In this document: positions 1-10,256 of the stretch, piece by piece
Position numbering within the stretch: position 1 is the first letter of the stretch
Layout: the number at the start of each line of letters is the position of its first letter
Assembly (NCBI GenBank): GCA_946902985.2
Contig: OX336395.1
Coordinates: 290,961,065-291,025,064, forward strand
Reading direction: 5' to 3'
Source: Meconema thalassinum
Lineage: Eukaryota; Arthropoda; Insecta; Orthoptera; Tettigoniidae
DNA: 64,000 bases
The notes under the pieces: generated by a model
Databases searched by the model: none
The model's input: only the letters and a program-made list of their open reading frames with translations
What the model was told of the DNA's origin: nothing
Translations under genes and position numbers: made by a program

Positions 1-486
1 AAATATACCGCATATACAAATCGAATGGCACTCCGATGTATGGAATGTGCAGGAAACAAACGTAAGTATTAAGTAAAGAATATTGTGATTTATTTCAAAC
101 TGAAATGTGAACATAGCCTATTGAGAGGAAAATTCAACAACACTTTGCCAATTTGAACAGATAGTACAGACCTTGAGAGCCCTTTGCTCCGTTGTTTTTA
201 CGAACTTTTAGTTTTGGAGGAAACAATCTTCAAGTTTCTATCGCTCATCGCTGCACGATGTTTACTTTTGGTAAGAAACGCTCACAAATGTACGTTGAGC
301 CAAACATTGCTCACTTCGGCGCGGCCAAGCTTCTCCCACCACTGCCCAAACTACAGTACCTTCCACCAAGGCGCTCGGAGCGTGGCCAGAGCCCTGCGTG
401 GATGGCCCAGGTCTTTGCAGAGTGGTAAAAATATGCTGTCCTCAATATTTGCTCATATGCAGATGCTATATCTGGAACTAACAAAT
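1..486. other. No gene seen; anonymous flank
   Basis: Short open frames here overlap one another and show no recognisable domain, initiation context or repeat. The stretch at 300-430 is somewhat GC-richer than its surroundings. I see nothing that can be named before the hairpin at 501. Confidence 0.5.
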
Positions 487-1800
487 AGCTCATTTTTAGC
501 CTACTCTTCGCATTTTGCAAAAATGAGGAAAAAGTAGACTTATGAGATCGATCCGGGAAAATGTATGTCTGTCTGGCTGACTGTGTGCGTGTCTCCCCCT
601 ATCAACTCCTAAACGGCTGCAGCAATCGAAACCAAATTTAGTATGAGTAAAGATGTATACCGGAATATCTCCAGCCCATATTTGAAAATAATGTCAGTGC
701 TACCAACTGCTGAAAAAACGCACTAGAAATTTGAGCTCCAGTTTGGATATCTTGGAAGGTATGCATGGGAGCTATACCAAAATTGGCATACAAGTAGATA
801 ATACTATTTCAGTTTAATTTCCAGGAGGCCATACATGACAGTGTTGCCAAAATAATTTTAAGCTTTCTGATAGGTCCAATTTTTAAATGCATATAACTTC
901 TGCACTATCAATTGGATTTCAACCAAATTTTGTATGTAATATGTGGACATAAACAGATATGACTGAGCGTATTCTTAAAAGCCAGCAGGGCTGCCAACTG
1001 TTAATAATTGCTGTCTCTATTTTTTTAATCCAAATACCAATATATCAGAAAGTATGCAAGCCGACAGTTTTAAACTATGCACACGTATAGTACCTGACAT
1101 TTTAGATTAATTTGGAGTAACTTATATAGTCAGTTCTACCAACATGATTCTAATCCTGCTGATGGGACCAATTTTTAAATACATGTAACTTCTATACTAT
1201 CAGTTGGATTTCAACCAAAATTTCGTATGTGCTATGTGTAACGTAACAAATATGACTATACGTATTCTTAAGAGCAATCAGGGCTGCCAACTGTTAATAA
1301 ATGCTGTCTATATTTTTTTACCCTAATATCAATATATCAGAAAATATGCAAGCCAACAGCTCTATACTTTGCACACGTATAGCACCTGGCATTCGAGATG
1401 AATTTGGAGTAATCAATATAAGTCAGTGCTGCCAACATGACTCTATGCCTGCAGATAGGTCCAATTTTAAAATACATGTAACTTCTATGCTAACAAATGG
1501 ATTTCATCCAAAATTGGCACAACAAGATATCATAATATTTCAGATTATTTCTGACCAACGCATGCATGACATTATTGCCAACATGATTTTACGCGTGCTG
1601 ATAGATCCAATGTCTAACTGCATGTAACGTCCATGCTATCCATTGGACTTCAACCAAATTTTGTATTCTGTACCTTAAAAGATGGAACTAAAAATATATT
1701 CAGTACCGGGGCTGCCAACTGTAGTGCTCTATTAGGCTACATTATACCAGGTAAATTTCGAACTAATTAGACATTTCGATATTACCAACTTAATTTCGTA
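487..1800 (+). repeat. Diverged tandem array, about 146-bp monomers in 292-bp dimers, with hairpin leader
   Basis: A core resembling GYTRCCAAC recurs at about 697, 841, 988, 1133, 1281, 1426, 1572, 1708 and perhaps 1788, mostly 144-148 bp apart. A second landmark, CCAAA followed by TTTGTAT-like sequence, recurs at about 630, 777, 920, 1214, 1508 and 1651. Alternate monomers resemble each other most (for example 867, 1159 and 1452 share TGATRGGWCCAAT-like sequence), giving a dimer of about 292 bp. The array follows a leader with an imperfect hairpin (501-537) and a pyrimidine-rich stretch ending CCCCCTATCAAC (594-606). No coding function is apparent; the short frames inside are incidental. It appears to be the same kind of element as the minus-strand array at 10257-13580. 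Confidence 0.75.
501..537 (+). other. Imperfect hairpin in leader of the 146-bp array
   Basis: CTACTCTTCGCATTTT pairs imperfectly with AAAAATGAGGAAAAAGTAG around a short loop. A clearer version of the same hairpin lies at 13533-13564 in the opposite orientation, next to the other array, so the structure seems to be a family feature rather than chance. Confidence 0.55.
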
Positions 1801-2404
1801 ATTATTCTGGATAGGTTCATATACTGTAGATTAATCATTGGCATGAATCTTAATTTTAATAAAAGTAGGCTCTTTAGTTCGTCACGGAACTTCTTGTTAA
1901 GTGTTGGATTGGCAAGCATGTTCGTGCATCAATTGTTTCTGGAGCCATGTTTTCTGCCATTTAACTGTGGCTAATTTCCGACAGTGAATTTCAAATTAAC
2001 CAAAGAATATGAGTTTGTGCTACGACATTGGTAGAAACACGGTACAAACACAACATTCGTGATAGCATACTCTGACAGACGATTGCTTGAGGATCAAATC
2101 GCCATCACGCCAAACAGTTGGAAATTTGAACAGCCAATTTCAGAAAAACTGGCAATGTCACAGATCTACCATGGACTGCTAATACTCAGTTCGTCGCCCA
2201 GAGCTGTCTATTCCACCCGAAGGAACTGGGGGCCGATTGAACCACTCTGCACCACCTGAAACTGAAACCGTGTAATATGTTGTGAAACTTAAGGAAATGC
2301 TGGGAAAGTGACTTTTCGATCCCCTCGTATATCAGCGATATCAACAAGAGCATTACAAAATCAAAAGTATCATGAATTGAAATAAAAGTAACATTTTATT
2401 TATT
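1801..2404. other. No gene seen
   Basis: AT-rich sequence between the first tandem array and the LINE fragment. The small open frame at 2059-2259 has no recognisable domain. Nothing else can be supported. Confidence 0.45.
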
Positions 2405-2429
2405 TGTTCGTGTCGGAAGCACAAAGTAT

Positions 2430-2985
2430 GTGTTGAACAGACGACTTCAAACGGTTTCTGCCCAGAACTTAGCCACTTTGAAAGCACTTGAATTCGCTTC
2501 ATTGAAGTCATTCATTGTGCAGCTGTACGGGCACAATGGACAGGAGAGGAGGTGTTGTGTTGTCTGGGTTGCGCCACAATCACACAGGACTGTCTTGATC
2601 GGAAAATGCCACTTGTATAAGTTGTCCCTGGATCTTGCAACTTCCACCCGCACGCTGTTCAGGGACTTCCAGATTAGCCAGTTCTCTGTGTGACCAGGAG
2701 GTAGAGATTCCTATGGTTCCATCCATTCAGACAGATTGCTGGCCCTCTCCTTCCACACGGCAACTCGAGCTGTTGCTGCTGTTCCTTGTAAAGGTTAAGT
2801 AGTTGTTAGGAAGCTCTTTCTTGATTTTAATCTCCTCTCAGCAGGTCGATATCCGAAGAGTGGGTGTGAGGTCATAGCAGATGATTTACTTCTTTCGTTG
2901 TTTTCAACCACTTCTCTTCTGATGTCAGGTGGAGCAATCCCTGCAAGATAGTGCACTTTACTGATGAGAGTTGGCCTCAAGCAAC
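2430..2985 (-). pseudogene. 3' part of an old jockey-like LINE (C-terminal region), split by the CR1-like insertion
   Basis: Read on the minus strand, 2980-2795 encodes a post-RT region containing HYLAGIAPPDIRRE, and 2653-2447 encodes a C-terminal segment with CDCGATQTTQHLLSCPLCPY, a CxC-H-C cysteine/histidine cluster common at the end of jockey-group LINE polyproteins. The two segments are broken relative to each other. The missing upstream part of the same reading lies beyond the CR1-like element, at 7360-8000, where the RT and its YADD box are found. The reading resumes at about GCLRPT on this side, so roughly ten codons seem to be lost at the junction. Non-functional. Confidence 0.75.
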
Positions 2986-2990
2986 CTGTA

Positions 2991-3032
<42 letters not shown>

Positions 3033-3033
3033 T
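2991..3033 (-). repeat. (AAT)n 3' tail of the CR1-like LINE
   Basis: About fourteen ATT triplets on the plus strand, that is AAT on the element's sense strand, directly follow the 3' UTR and an AATAAAT-like polyadenylation motif. Microsatellite tails of this sort mark the 3' end of CR1/jockey-type LINEs and fix the orientation and left boundary of the insertion. Confidence 0.8.
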
Positions 3034-3227
3034 ATTTGGATTTATTGTGCTTCTAACAGGCATATGCCTAATAAAAAGAAACACATGTACATTTGGTTAC
3101 ACAATTCTATCAAATTATAATATAATTGACAGACATAATGCTGAGTTTGTAATGCAAATTAATTCTACAACTAAATACGAAAATATAATAATACTGTGCA
3201 GGTAATTGGTAGGTGGAATGTGCGAGT

Positions 3228-6083
3228 TCATGTGATCGCACAGCAGGCAGAAACAAAGGAACTATATGTGTAACTGAATAAGTCGAGGTTGTTTGCTATT
3301 GAATGTTCATTATATAATTGAATAGCACTTATTATTGGGGAATGTTTATGCTGTTCAGTTCTAGTTCTTGGGCAGTAAAATGTAATAAACTTAGGTCGAG
3401 TTGATGGAGGTGGGACACGTAAATTAAACTGTGATATTAAATACGGACTATACAAAAGGTTATTGAATACTTTGAAGACAAAAACAAGAATTGCAATTTT
3501 TCGTCTGTTAGCCAGAGATGTATAATTCAGGTAACTTAGAAGATTTCCATAGCTATCATATTTCGGATAAATACCCGTCATTTTATACTGCAGATATCTT
3601 AGGAATTTATTCTGAACCATTTCAATTTCACTAATGTGGTTCAAGTACCAGGGATTCCAGATGCTGGATGCATATTCTAATCTGCTTCTAACAAAATGAT
3701 TGAACAATAATTTTATACTTTTTGGGTTGACGAAATCTTTAGAATTTCTTCTTATAAAGCCTAGCATTTTATAAGCACTAGCTACCATTTCATGAGTGTG
3801 CAATGAAAATGTTAGCTTTGAATCAAAATGGACTCCTAGGTCTTTGATAGAATTGTTAATAGTGAGATACGCATCCAATATCCGGTACCGAAACATCACC
3901 TGGAATTTGTTTCTAGTAAACTTCATAACTGAGCATTTCTTTATGTTAAGGTTCAAGCGATTTAATTTACTCCAGGATGCCACATTATTGAGATCTACTT
4001 GTAGTAATTGACAGTCCTGCTCTGTCTGAATATTTCTAAAAATTTTGACATCGTCCGCGAATAACAAAACGTTCGAATATTTAATACACCTTGTAAGATC
4101 ATTGATAAGCAGTAAGAATAATAGAGGGCCTAGGTTTGAACCTTGTGGGACGCCTGATCGGGCATAGTATGAATAGGATTCACATCCATTGCAAGCAACA
4201 AACTGTTTTCGTTCACTGAGATATGAGGTGAACAACTTCAGCAAATTGTAAGAGAAGCCATAATATGCTAACTTATTTAAGAGGATATCATGATCTACCT
4301 TATCGAATGCCTTCGCATAATCTGTATAAATTACATCAACTTGACTTCCTTTGTCCATTGCTGCTGATACTTTGTGAGTAAACTCCATTAGATTAGTTAC
4401 TGTTGATCTTTTAGGCATGAACCCATGTTGAAAGTCACTTATAATGTACTGTACGTGCTGAAATATATGCTGATATAACAATTGTTCAAAGAGCTTTGCA
4501 ATGGCTGACAGTATTGCCACGGGTCTGTAATTATCAAAATCAGACTTATGTCCAGACTTATGTATGGGACTTACCCTGGTAATTTTCCAACGACTGGGAA
4601 AAGTACCAGTTTGAATGGCTATATTAAATATTATAGTTAAAGGATAGGCCAGCACCTCTGCACAGCCTTTGATTATGTATGGAGGAATTAGGTCTGGGCC
4701 AGCGGCTTTCTTTTGATTTATTTTTAGTATCGCATTCTTAACATCAGAAATACTAATCTGTTTAGAATCCAGTACATCAAGCAATGGGTGTATGTCCTGG
4801 TCACTTGCACCTAAATTGTCATACTTGGCGCATTCCTTGGAATAAACCGACGAGAAATAATCTGCAAAACCGTTGACTATCTGCCTATCATTTTCTAATA
4901 TTTCCCCATTAATTTTCATTACGGGAATTGCCGGGGATCGTTTCTTGTGTCGAATAAATGCCCAGAGGCGATTCGTGTCCTCTCCGATTGCATTTTCGAC
5001 ATTACGTACGTATTGCCGGTAGGCGGATTGAATATCACGTTTTAGAATTTTCCTGAGCTCTTTAAACTTTTCGCAATGAAAGTCCTTGTTGGCCTGTTCC
5101 CTACGCATTTTCTTTCGATGGTAAGATTTTCTTCGGATGTTTTTTATTATATCAAAATTAAACCAGCATGGGTACAGTTTGGTCCTCTTACTAGTGCTTA
5201 CAGGTACACTAGAATCCAGAGCCTGATAGAAACGGGAATAAAAATTATCTACCGCCTCGTCTACATGGGAAAATTGCGAGAGAACACTCCAATCCACTTC
5301 TTGTAATTTTATATAAAGTTGTTCGAAATTAGCCTTTTTAAAATTGTATGTATGAGTTTGGTGAATATTGTGTCTAACTTCTCTCTGCCAGTATCGTACA
5401 TTAATGTTTAAGGGGGGATGATTATTGTCTTCCGGTACAAGGGGTTGTTCCTCTCTATTGACAGCAATAGAGGAGATGGTGGACAGTACTAGATCAAGTG
5501 TTCTATTATTCACATTCACGATATTATTAAAACTTTTCAAGTTCATCATATTTATAAAATTATTTAAGGAGGTAGAAAGCCGAGATCCTGTTTTTAAATC
5601 AAATGTTGGGGTTATTTCTGGAATGTTAAAGTCTCCCAAAATAAGAACAGGATTGTTGCTTATGAGTGAGTTCGATTCTATACTTGTGTAAAATTCCTCG
5701 TATTTCTCTGCCTTCGACTCCGGCGGAAAGTAAACAGAACAGATAACTATGGTAAAATAGTTGTCTATGAAGAGTTTCACACAAAGGACTTCCGTTTCCA
5801 GACCCAGGTCAATCTCCACAGCTTTATACTTGTTATGGACAGCGAGCACTACACCCCCTCCTAGCCTCTTGCCGGTTATATTTTCGTCACGATCATTTCT
5901 AAATACAGCATACCTCTCATCAAAGAGTTCAGACGAATAGATTGACGAAATAAGCCAAGATTCTGTTAAAACCACTATACCGTAGCTCTCGCTGGTCATA
6001 TTTGTATAAAACTGAGTAGTTTTAGTTCTCAAACCCCTACAATTTTGATAATATAAATTTAGCGATTTATAAGAAGAAGACAT
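3228..6083 (-). CDS. LINE ORF2: APE-type endonuclease and reverse transcriptase, 951 aa, intact
   Basis: The product would nick target DNA and prime reverse transcription there. The N-terminal endonuclease (about residues 1-225) shows YQNCRGL, LTESWL, GDFNIP and, near its end, DNNHPPL in place of the usual SDHxP box, a variation also known in other insect LINEs. The RT (about 440-720) shows NYRPVAIL, YTDYAKAFDKVDH (motif A), GVPQGSNLGPLLFLLLINDL (motif B) and the catalytic FADD followed by VKIFR. A basic, cysteine-containing tail follows. There are no stops or frameshifts and the length is normal for the group. It lies downstream of ORF1 on the same strand with a 205-bp gap that is open in another frame (6285-6085), and it could be reached by reinitiation. 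Antisense frames inside it are shadows. Confidence 0.92.
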   Translation of the reverse strand: MSSSYKSLNLYYQNCRGLRTKTTQFYTNMTSESYGIVVLTESWLISSIYSSELFDERYAVFRNDRDENITGKRLGGGVVLAVHNKYKAVEIDLGLETEVLCVKLFIDNYFTIVICSVYFPPESKAEKYEEFYTSIESNSLISNNPVLILGDFNIPEITPTFDLKTGSRLSTSLNNFINMMNLKSFNNIVNVNNRTLDLVLSTISSIAVNREEQPLVPEDNNHPPLNINVRYWQREVRHNIHQTHTYNFKKANFEQLYIKLQEVDWSVLSQFSHVDEAVDNFYSRFYQALDSSVPVSTSKRTKLYPCWFNFDIIKNIRRKSYHRKKMRREQANKDFHCEKFKELRKILKRDIQSAYRQYVRNVENAIGEDTNRLWAFIRHKKRSPAIPVMKINGEILENDRQIVNGFADYFSSVYSKECAKYDNLGASDQDIHPLLDVLDSKQISISDVKNAILKINQKKAAGPDLIPPYIIKGCAEVLAYPLTIIFNIAIQTGTFPSRWKITRVSPIHKSGHKSDFDNYRPVAILSAIAKLFEQLLYQHIFQHVQYIISDFQHGFMPKRSTVTNLMEFTHKVSAAMDKGSQVDVIYTDYAKAFDKVDHDILLNKLAYYGFSYNLLKLFTSYLSERKQFVACNGCESYSYYARSGVPQGSNLGPLLFLLLINDLTRCIKYSNVLLFADDVKIFRNIQTEQDCQLLQVDLNNVASWSKLNRLNLNIKKCSVMKFTRNKFQVMFRYRILDAYLTINNSIKDLGVHFDSKLTFSLHTHEMVASAYKMLGFIRRNSKDFVNPKSIKLLFNHFVRSRLEYASSIWNPWYLNHISEIEMVQNKFLRYLQYKMTGIYPKYDSYGNLLSYLNYTSLANRRKIAILVFVFKVFNNLLYSPYLISQFNLRVPPPSTRPKFITFYCPRTRTEQHKHSPIISAIQLYNEHSIANNLDLFSYTYSSFVSACCAIT

Positions 6084-6288
6084 TTTACTTAAATGAGAAG
6101 AGAGGCACCTGCAGTGAGGCTAGGCCATTAGTAGGGATTTCCGTTGGGCGAAACAATGGGGCAAGGGAAGAGAAAGGCTCAAGAAACTGTCCAGAAATAA
6201 TCTGACAGTGACCCTCCAGTACTCTCAGTGTACAATCACTATAGACCTTACAAGGTAATTCAAATGAGACCTTACGGGTTGTCACGAA

Positions 6289-7161
6289 TTATGATAGCTT
6301 CCTGAGATCATTACTGTCATTTATGATATAAATATTTGACCCCTCACTCTTCCTGAGTTTTATCACACCGTTACGTACCCATAAGAACTTGTAGCCGTGT
6401 TCCCTCTTGAAGTTCCGCGATAGAGCCAGCAGTTTCTTCTTCTCAGGTGACAGACTTTCATTTATATAGATTATGTTGTCTCCAGAAAGCCCCATGTGCT
6501 TGGTGGACAGGTTACGCTTCACACGCCTTCGAAACATGAAGTCTTCCTTGTCGAACCGCCGGACAAATTTCACGATGATTCCACCATGAGGCTGATCTGG
6601 TCGCTTAGGCAAGCGATGACATGCGTCCACCATCAGATTGTCAATGTTCATGTCCATTGCCCTGCCAACGGCTTTAACGGTCTCGAGCACGTCTTCATTT
6701 TTAGTTTCAGGGACCCCAAATATCTCCACAGTGTTACGGCGTGAATACTGCTCTCCATCCGAGAGGCGAGTCTCCAATGTCTTCACACGGGCCCTGAGAT
6801 CAGTGTTCTCTTGTTGTAGGGATAGAACCTGCTGCGAGATTTCCTTCAGATGAGTATCGTGCTGTTTGATACTCTTCGCATTTTCATCTACTCCCTCATG
6901 GCAAAAGTTCAGAGATTTTGTGAGGTCCTGCTCCCGAGATTGTTGTTGTTGCTTCATCTCCCTGATTTCTGCCTGCATTTCTAATAGGAGTTTTACGATA
7001 TTCTCCAATGAATAACTCGGCGCAGCTTTCACACAACACTCGCCATTTCTTTCTTCCATGCATTTCGTATGGCTCCACTTTTCACACGCTACACACTGTA
7101 CCTTCTTCTTCCCCAGCTCCTTGTCACAGAAGGCGCAGGTCGGCATGTTCCTTGGTGACAC
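6289..7161 (-). CDS. LINE ORF1: PHD-like zinc finger, coiled coil and RNA-binding domain, 290 aa
   Basis: This is the nucleic-acid-binding partner of ORF2 that would form the retrotransposition particle. Residues 9-45 carry a PHD-like zinc finger (CAFCDKELGKK, CVACEKWSHTKC). About residues 55-135 are a glutamine- and glutamate-rich coiled coil. About residues 135-240 resemble the RRM-like domain of LINE-1-type ORF1 proteins: YSRRNTVEIFGVPE begins it and ACHRLPK and IIVKFVRR sit inside. A basic C-terminal domain follows. The ATG at 7161 is chosen because it precedes the zinc finger directly. The frame is intact, which together with ORF2 suggests a recent insertion. Confidence 0.88.
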   Translation of the reverse strand: MSPRNMPTCAFCDKELGKKKVQCVACEKWSHTKCMEERNGECCVKAAPSYSLENIVKLLLEMQAEIREMKQQQQSREQDLTKSLNFCHEGVDENAKSIKQHDTHLKEISQQVLSLQQENTDLRARVKTLETRLSDGEQYSRRNTVEIFGVPETKNEDVLETVKAVGRAMDMNIDNLMVDACHRLPKRPDQPHGGIIVKFVRRFDKEDFMFRRRVKRNLSTKHMGLSGDNIIYINESLSPEKKKLLALSRNFKREHGYKFLWVRNGVIKLRKSEGSNIYIINDSNDLRKLS

Positions 7162-7359
7162 AGCTCACTTCAGTAAACAACGATTACACGGATAAACGAT
7201 GGTACACTGATTAAGCAACGCACACTCAGTTTGTCAAAGTAATTAAAAGGAAGACTTTTCTTTGCTGTATTTGCAAAATATTTAGATTAGTACACAAAAT
7301 AATACACAAAGTTCGGGAGCTGAACAACACGCCACTCTTACTCAGCCGCCATCTTCCTA

Positions 7360-8000
7360 CATCCACCTGCTTTGCATGGGCTGACTTGTACCACACAGGA
7401 CTGGCATATTCTCCTGCTGAATAGCATAAGGCCAATGCAGTTGTCCTTAACATTCGGGGATGGGTGTCCCAGTTAGTCCCTGCCAGTCTACGGAGGAGGC
7501 TGTTCCTCGAAGAGATCTTCTGTTTTAGCTTAAAGCACTGCTCTTTGAATGTGAGTCTACGGTCCAAGGTGACACCTAGATATCTGGGATGGAAGCAATG
7601 ATCCAATAACATACCATTCCAGAATACTTCAAGTTTCCGACTAGATTGTTTGTTTCAGGTGGAAGGCACATACTTGAGTCTTCTTAGGATTGGGCATGAG
7701 TTGGTTCCTTTCATAGTAAGTACCAAGCTGTTTGAGAGCATGAGTGAGTGTATGCTCTACAACTTCAAACTGTTCTGATTGGGCAGAAAGAGCAAGGTCG
7801 TCAGCGTAAATGAAGCTAATAATATGCCTACTATGGAACGGAATTATGCTAAACCATGATAAAGAACAAACTTCGTAGAGCTCTGAGAGTAGGTTCGAGT
7901 TTTAGTGATGAGTGTTCTGAGACTCATTCAGTGCAATCCCTACTTAAAACTACTTCTCTCTTGTTTCAAATTAAGTTAGTTCCTTCTTCCAGAACATGAG
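7360..8000 (-). pseudogene. RT segment of the old jockey-like LINE (5' half of the split element)
   Basis: On the minus strand, about 7810-7650 encodes the catalytic FIYADDLALS box and the following NPKKTQVC region. A one-base frameshift near 7645-7655 follows, and then 7612-7360 encodes YLGVTLDRRLTFKEQC and CYSAGEYASPVWYKSAHAK, the conserved region after the RT catalytic core. The reading stops at the CR1-like insertion and resumes at 2985. Similarity upstream of about 7900 fades, so the 5' limit is uncertain. Clearly inactive. Confidence 0.75.
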
Positions 8001-8747
8001 AGGCAAGTAATTTGTATGTTAATGGCAAAATTGGGCCCAACGTAGAGCCTTAGGACACTCTACGGGTCATAGGGACATCGTGGGGATTGAAATCTTGCTG
8101 CATGTAAACTGCTTCAGTTAGGAGGCCAGAAGAACGTCCGAGCTTGTGAACTGAACAAAATGTCTATTTCCTCAAAAGTTCAAGGCAATAACCGATTCGG
8201 TCAATACTGAAAAGGCCTCAGTCCAGTTGAGTCGGTTTTGAGTAAAATGGAAAAAAGAAAAAACGTTTAATTCTCTTAAGTTGTATGTTTAGTTTTGAAA
8301 AGCTATCCAGTATCATTGCCACCATTATGCTGAATATAATTTCATATCAAAACTTGACATTCAAATGTTTACCTAGTGTGGGTGATGAAATAAAGACGAT
8401 GGACTGAGGTCCTTTCTGCGCGATATATATTTTGATACCATTTTTCTTTTAGTCTATTCTATGCCAGAATACAGAGAAAGTTCACCAAGATCTAGAAGAG
8501 GTGAACCTTACACATTCACAATGTACAAAATAATAATGCCATGTATTATCAGATATTAGACCAAACAAGATGTTCAGTAAAGAACATATAGCCTACTTTC
8601 TCCTAAATGCATGGGTATAGTAATAACTCTTTGTCCTTCTCAAGGAGTATAATTGAATGTTGGCTGTAGTAGTTCGTTGAAATACAACGTGCTATACCGA
8701 CATTAAACGTTGATTGATTGAATCCTCACCTGAATTATATATACACA
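8001..8747. other. No gene seen; possibly decayed LINE upstream sequence
   Basis: No open frame of note. The first part could be the decayed upstream portion of the jockey-like LINE, but I cannot place RT motifs in it. The rest is AT-rich anonymous DNA. Confidence 0.35.
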
Positions 8748-9008
8748 CACTAATACAGCCATAAAAATAACACAGGTTATGAGACAAAATTCAACACTCA
8801 CCCATGTACACGGGGCTAAATGACCATGATGTCCATCTATCTCATATGAAACAACAAGAACAGCTTCCTACCCAAATCCTTCCTCGTATAAAAGTACACA
8901 CACTAGTAAGCCTACAGACATCACAGTGACACAGGTTATCAGACAGCTTCTATACACACCCAAGTGAACGGGGCTACAAGACGATGATGGCGCAAAATCC
9001 CTAAAGAA
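8748..9008 (+). repeat. Two copies of the SINE-1 3' tail module
   Basis: Segments 8748-8842 and 8895-9008 both match the 3' part of the SINE at 9646-10170: an ACAGGTTATSAGACA-like run, then CACACCCAAGT-like sequence, then CGGGGCTA followed by a GATGATGKC-like run. They lack the tRNA-like head, so they are 5'-truncated SINE copies or relics of the LINE that supplied the tail. Confidence 0.65.
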
Positions 9009-9211
9009 TCAACAACAAAAACAACAACAATGGTCTCTACCGCGGATCAAGGTCAACTAATATTAATCGCGGTATTCGAGTGTTGAAATATGTGGTGTTA
9101 TAAGTATATATATATATTTTTTTCGACTGCAAATACACACTGCACTGTATATACTTAACATTATAACATGTGAGTAATTATAAATCAATAAATACCAAAA
9201 AGAACGAAGTA

Positions 9212-9297
9212 AAGAAATTTGAACCTGCAGTGATTTGATCCACGAACCTCCAGACTAAGAGCCCAAGTCGCTACCATTACGCCACGGATGCCCTACG
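9212..9297 (-). other. tRNA-like sequence (SINE head or tRNA pseudogene)
   Basis: On the minus strand an A-box-like TGGCGTAATGG follows GGGCATCCG, and a B-box-like GGTTCAAAT lies about 60-70 bp further on. The arms do not fold into a full cloverleaf and the B box is too far from the A box for a normal tRNA. It could be a decayed tRNA-derived SINE. Confidence 0.35.
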
Positions 9298-9645
9298 ACA
9301 ATACTTGAAAAACAACTAGTTTAGTATAACTGTTGGCTATCATAGTTAGTGTTGAAATCAACGATTTCATTAGCGTTTTCTGCTGTTTCTATAAACCATT
9401 TGATACTAGATATGTATTATTTTATTCAGTACATTCCTAAAAGGATATACACTTAGGAAGTTACGGAAATATATATGTATTTTCGATCAAAAATAGCGGC
9501 TATGTTGACAACGGGACGGCACGCGCCCACAACGATATAGCACGGTAAGCCTGACCTGTTAGTCACTTCTACGGTTTCATATTCTATCATAAGATGCTAA
9601 TATCTTACCGGTCACCCCCCCTGAGGACAGATTAAACCTCCCTAT

Positions 9646-10170
9646 AGCGGCTTCGGTGGCGTAGTCGGTAGCATGCTGAGCTTCTATGCCCAAGATAGCG
9701 GGTTCAAACCCGGCCGAAGCCGTCGATTTTTAAGAGCGTTAAAAATCCCTCAGTATGCCTTCCTTCGGAGGGGAAGTAAAGCCGGCGGTCCCATGTCATA
9801 GATTTATGGCATGTTAAAGAACCTTCCACTAATTACACCTGTGTGAAGCTAAATTGGATAGGTTAAGAATGTAAAGGACGCTCCTAGGTTTCTACGTTCG
9901 TTGCCAAGAGCCGACTGCGGTGGCGTCTAGTAGCTAAGTTCTGAACTTGGCCTAGTAGTCGTTGACGGTGGCGCTTGGCGGCAAAAGTAGGAACTATTAG
10001 AAAAATTCTAAGTTGCAGTCTGTGCTTAAATTAAAAAACAGATAACACACACTAATCCAGTCATCACAATTAACACCGCTTATCAGACAGATTCTACACA
10101 CACCCAAAGTACACGGGGCTACATGACCGAGTTGTCGCAGCCCCTAAACTTAAGAGCCAACCAACCAACC
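9646..10170 (+). mobile_element. SINE-1, complete tRNA-derived SINE, 525 bp
   Basis: The head (about 9649-9721) is tRNA-like: a seven-base acceptor pair GGCTTCG/CGAAGCC, an A box TGGCGTAGTCGG and a B box GGTTCAAACCC, all intact for pol III transcription. A body of about 320 bp follows, then a tail module with ACACGGGGCTACATGACC and a CCAA-repeat end. The element is flanked by a 12-bp target-site duplication AAACCTCCCTAT (9634-9645 and 10171-10182), which fixes both ends. Further copies lie at 50419-50872 (minus strand, 5'-truncated) and 54478-54600 (3'-truncated). Confidence 0.88.
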
Positions 10171-10256
10171 AAACCTCCCTATGTACGATAACTGAATTGT
10201 TGAGGCCAGGCCTTGTTTAATCATAAGTTACGGTTAGGCTATAATACTTGCATGAT

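Larger units (their letters stand above)
2991..7358 (-). mobile_element. Full-length CR1-like non-LTR retrotransposon
   Basis: The element contains a 5' UTR (about 7358-7162), ORF1 (7161-6289), a 205-bp spacer, ORF2 (6083-3228), a 3' UTR and an (AAT)n tail. It interrupts an older jockey-like LINE, whose two halves flank it in the same orientation. I see no clear target-site duplication; instead about 30 bp of host LINE seem to be missing. Both ORFs are uninterrupted, so this may be a young copy. The clade call (CR1 or close relative) rests on the zinc-finger plus coiled-coil ORF1 and the APE-type endonuclease plus RT ORF2. The 5' boundary is good to within perhaps 10 bp. Confidence 0.85.

Noticed and set aside
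6085..6285. A third LINE protein between ORF1 and ORF2
   Set aside because: The frame fills the spacer exactly but has no ATG at its start and no domain; likely chance.
9646..9722. Functional tRNA gene
   Set aside because: The tRNA-like fold is the head of a 525-bp SINE with a target-site duplication outside both ends.
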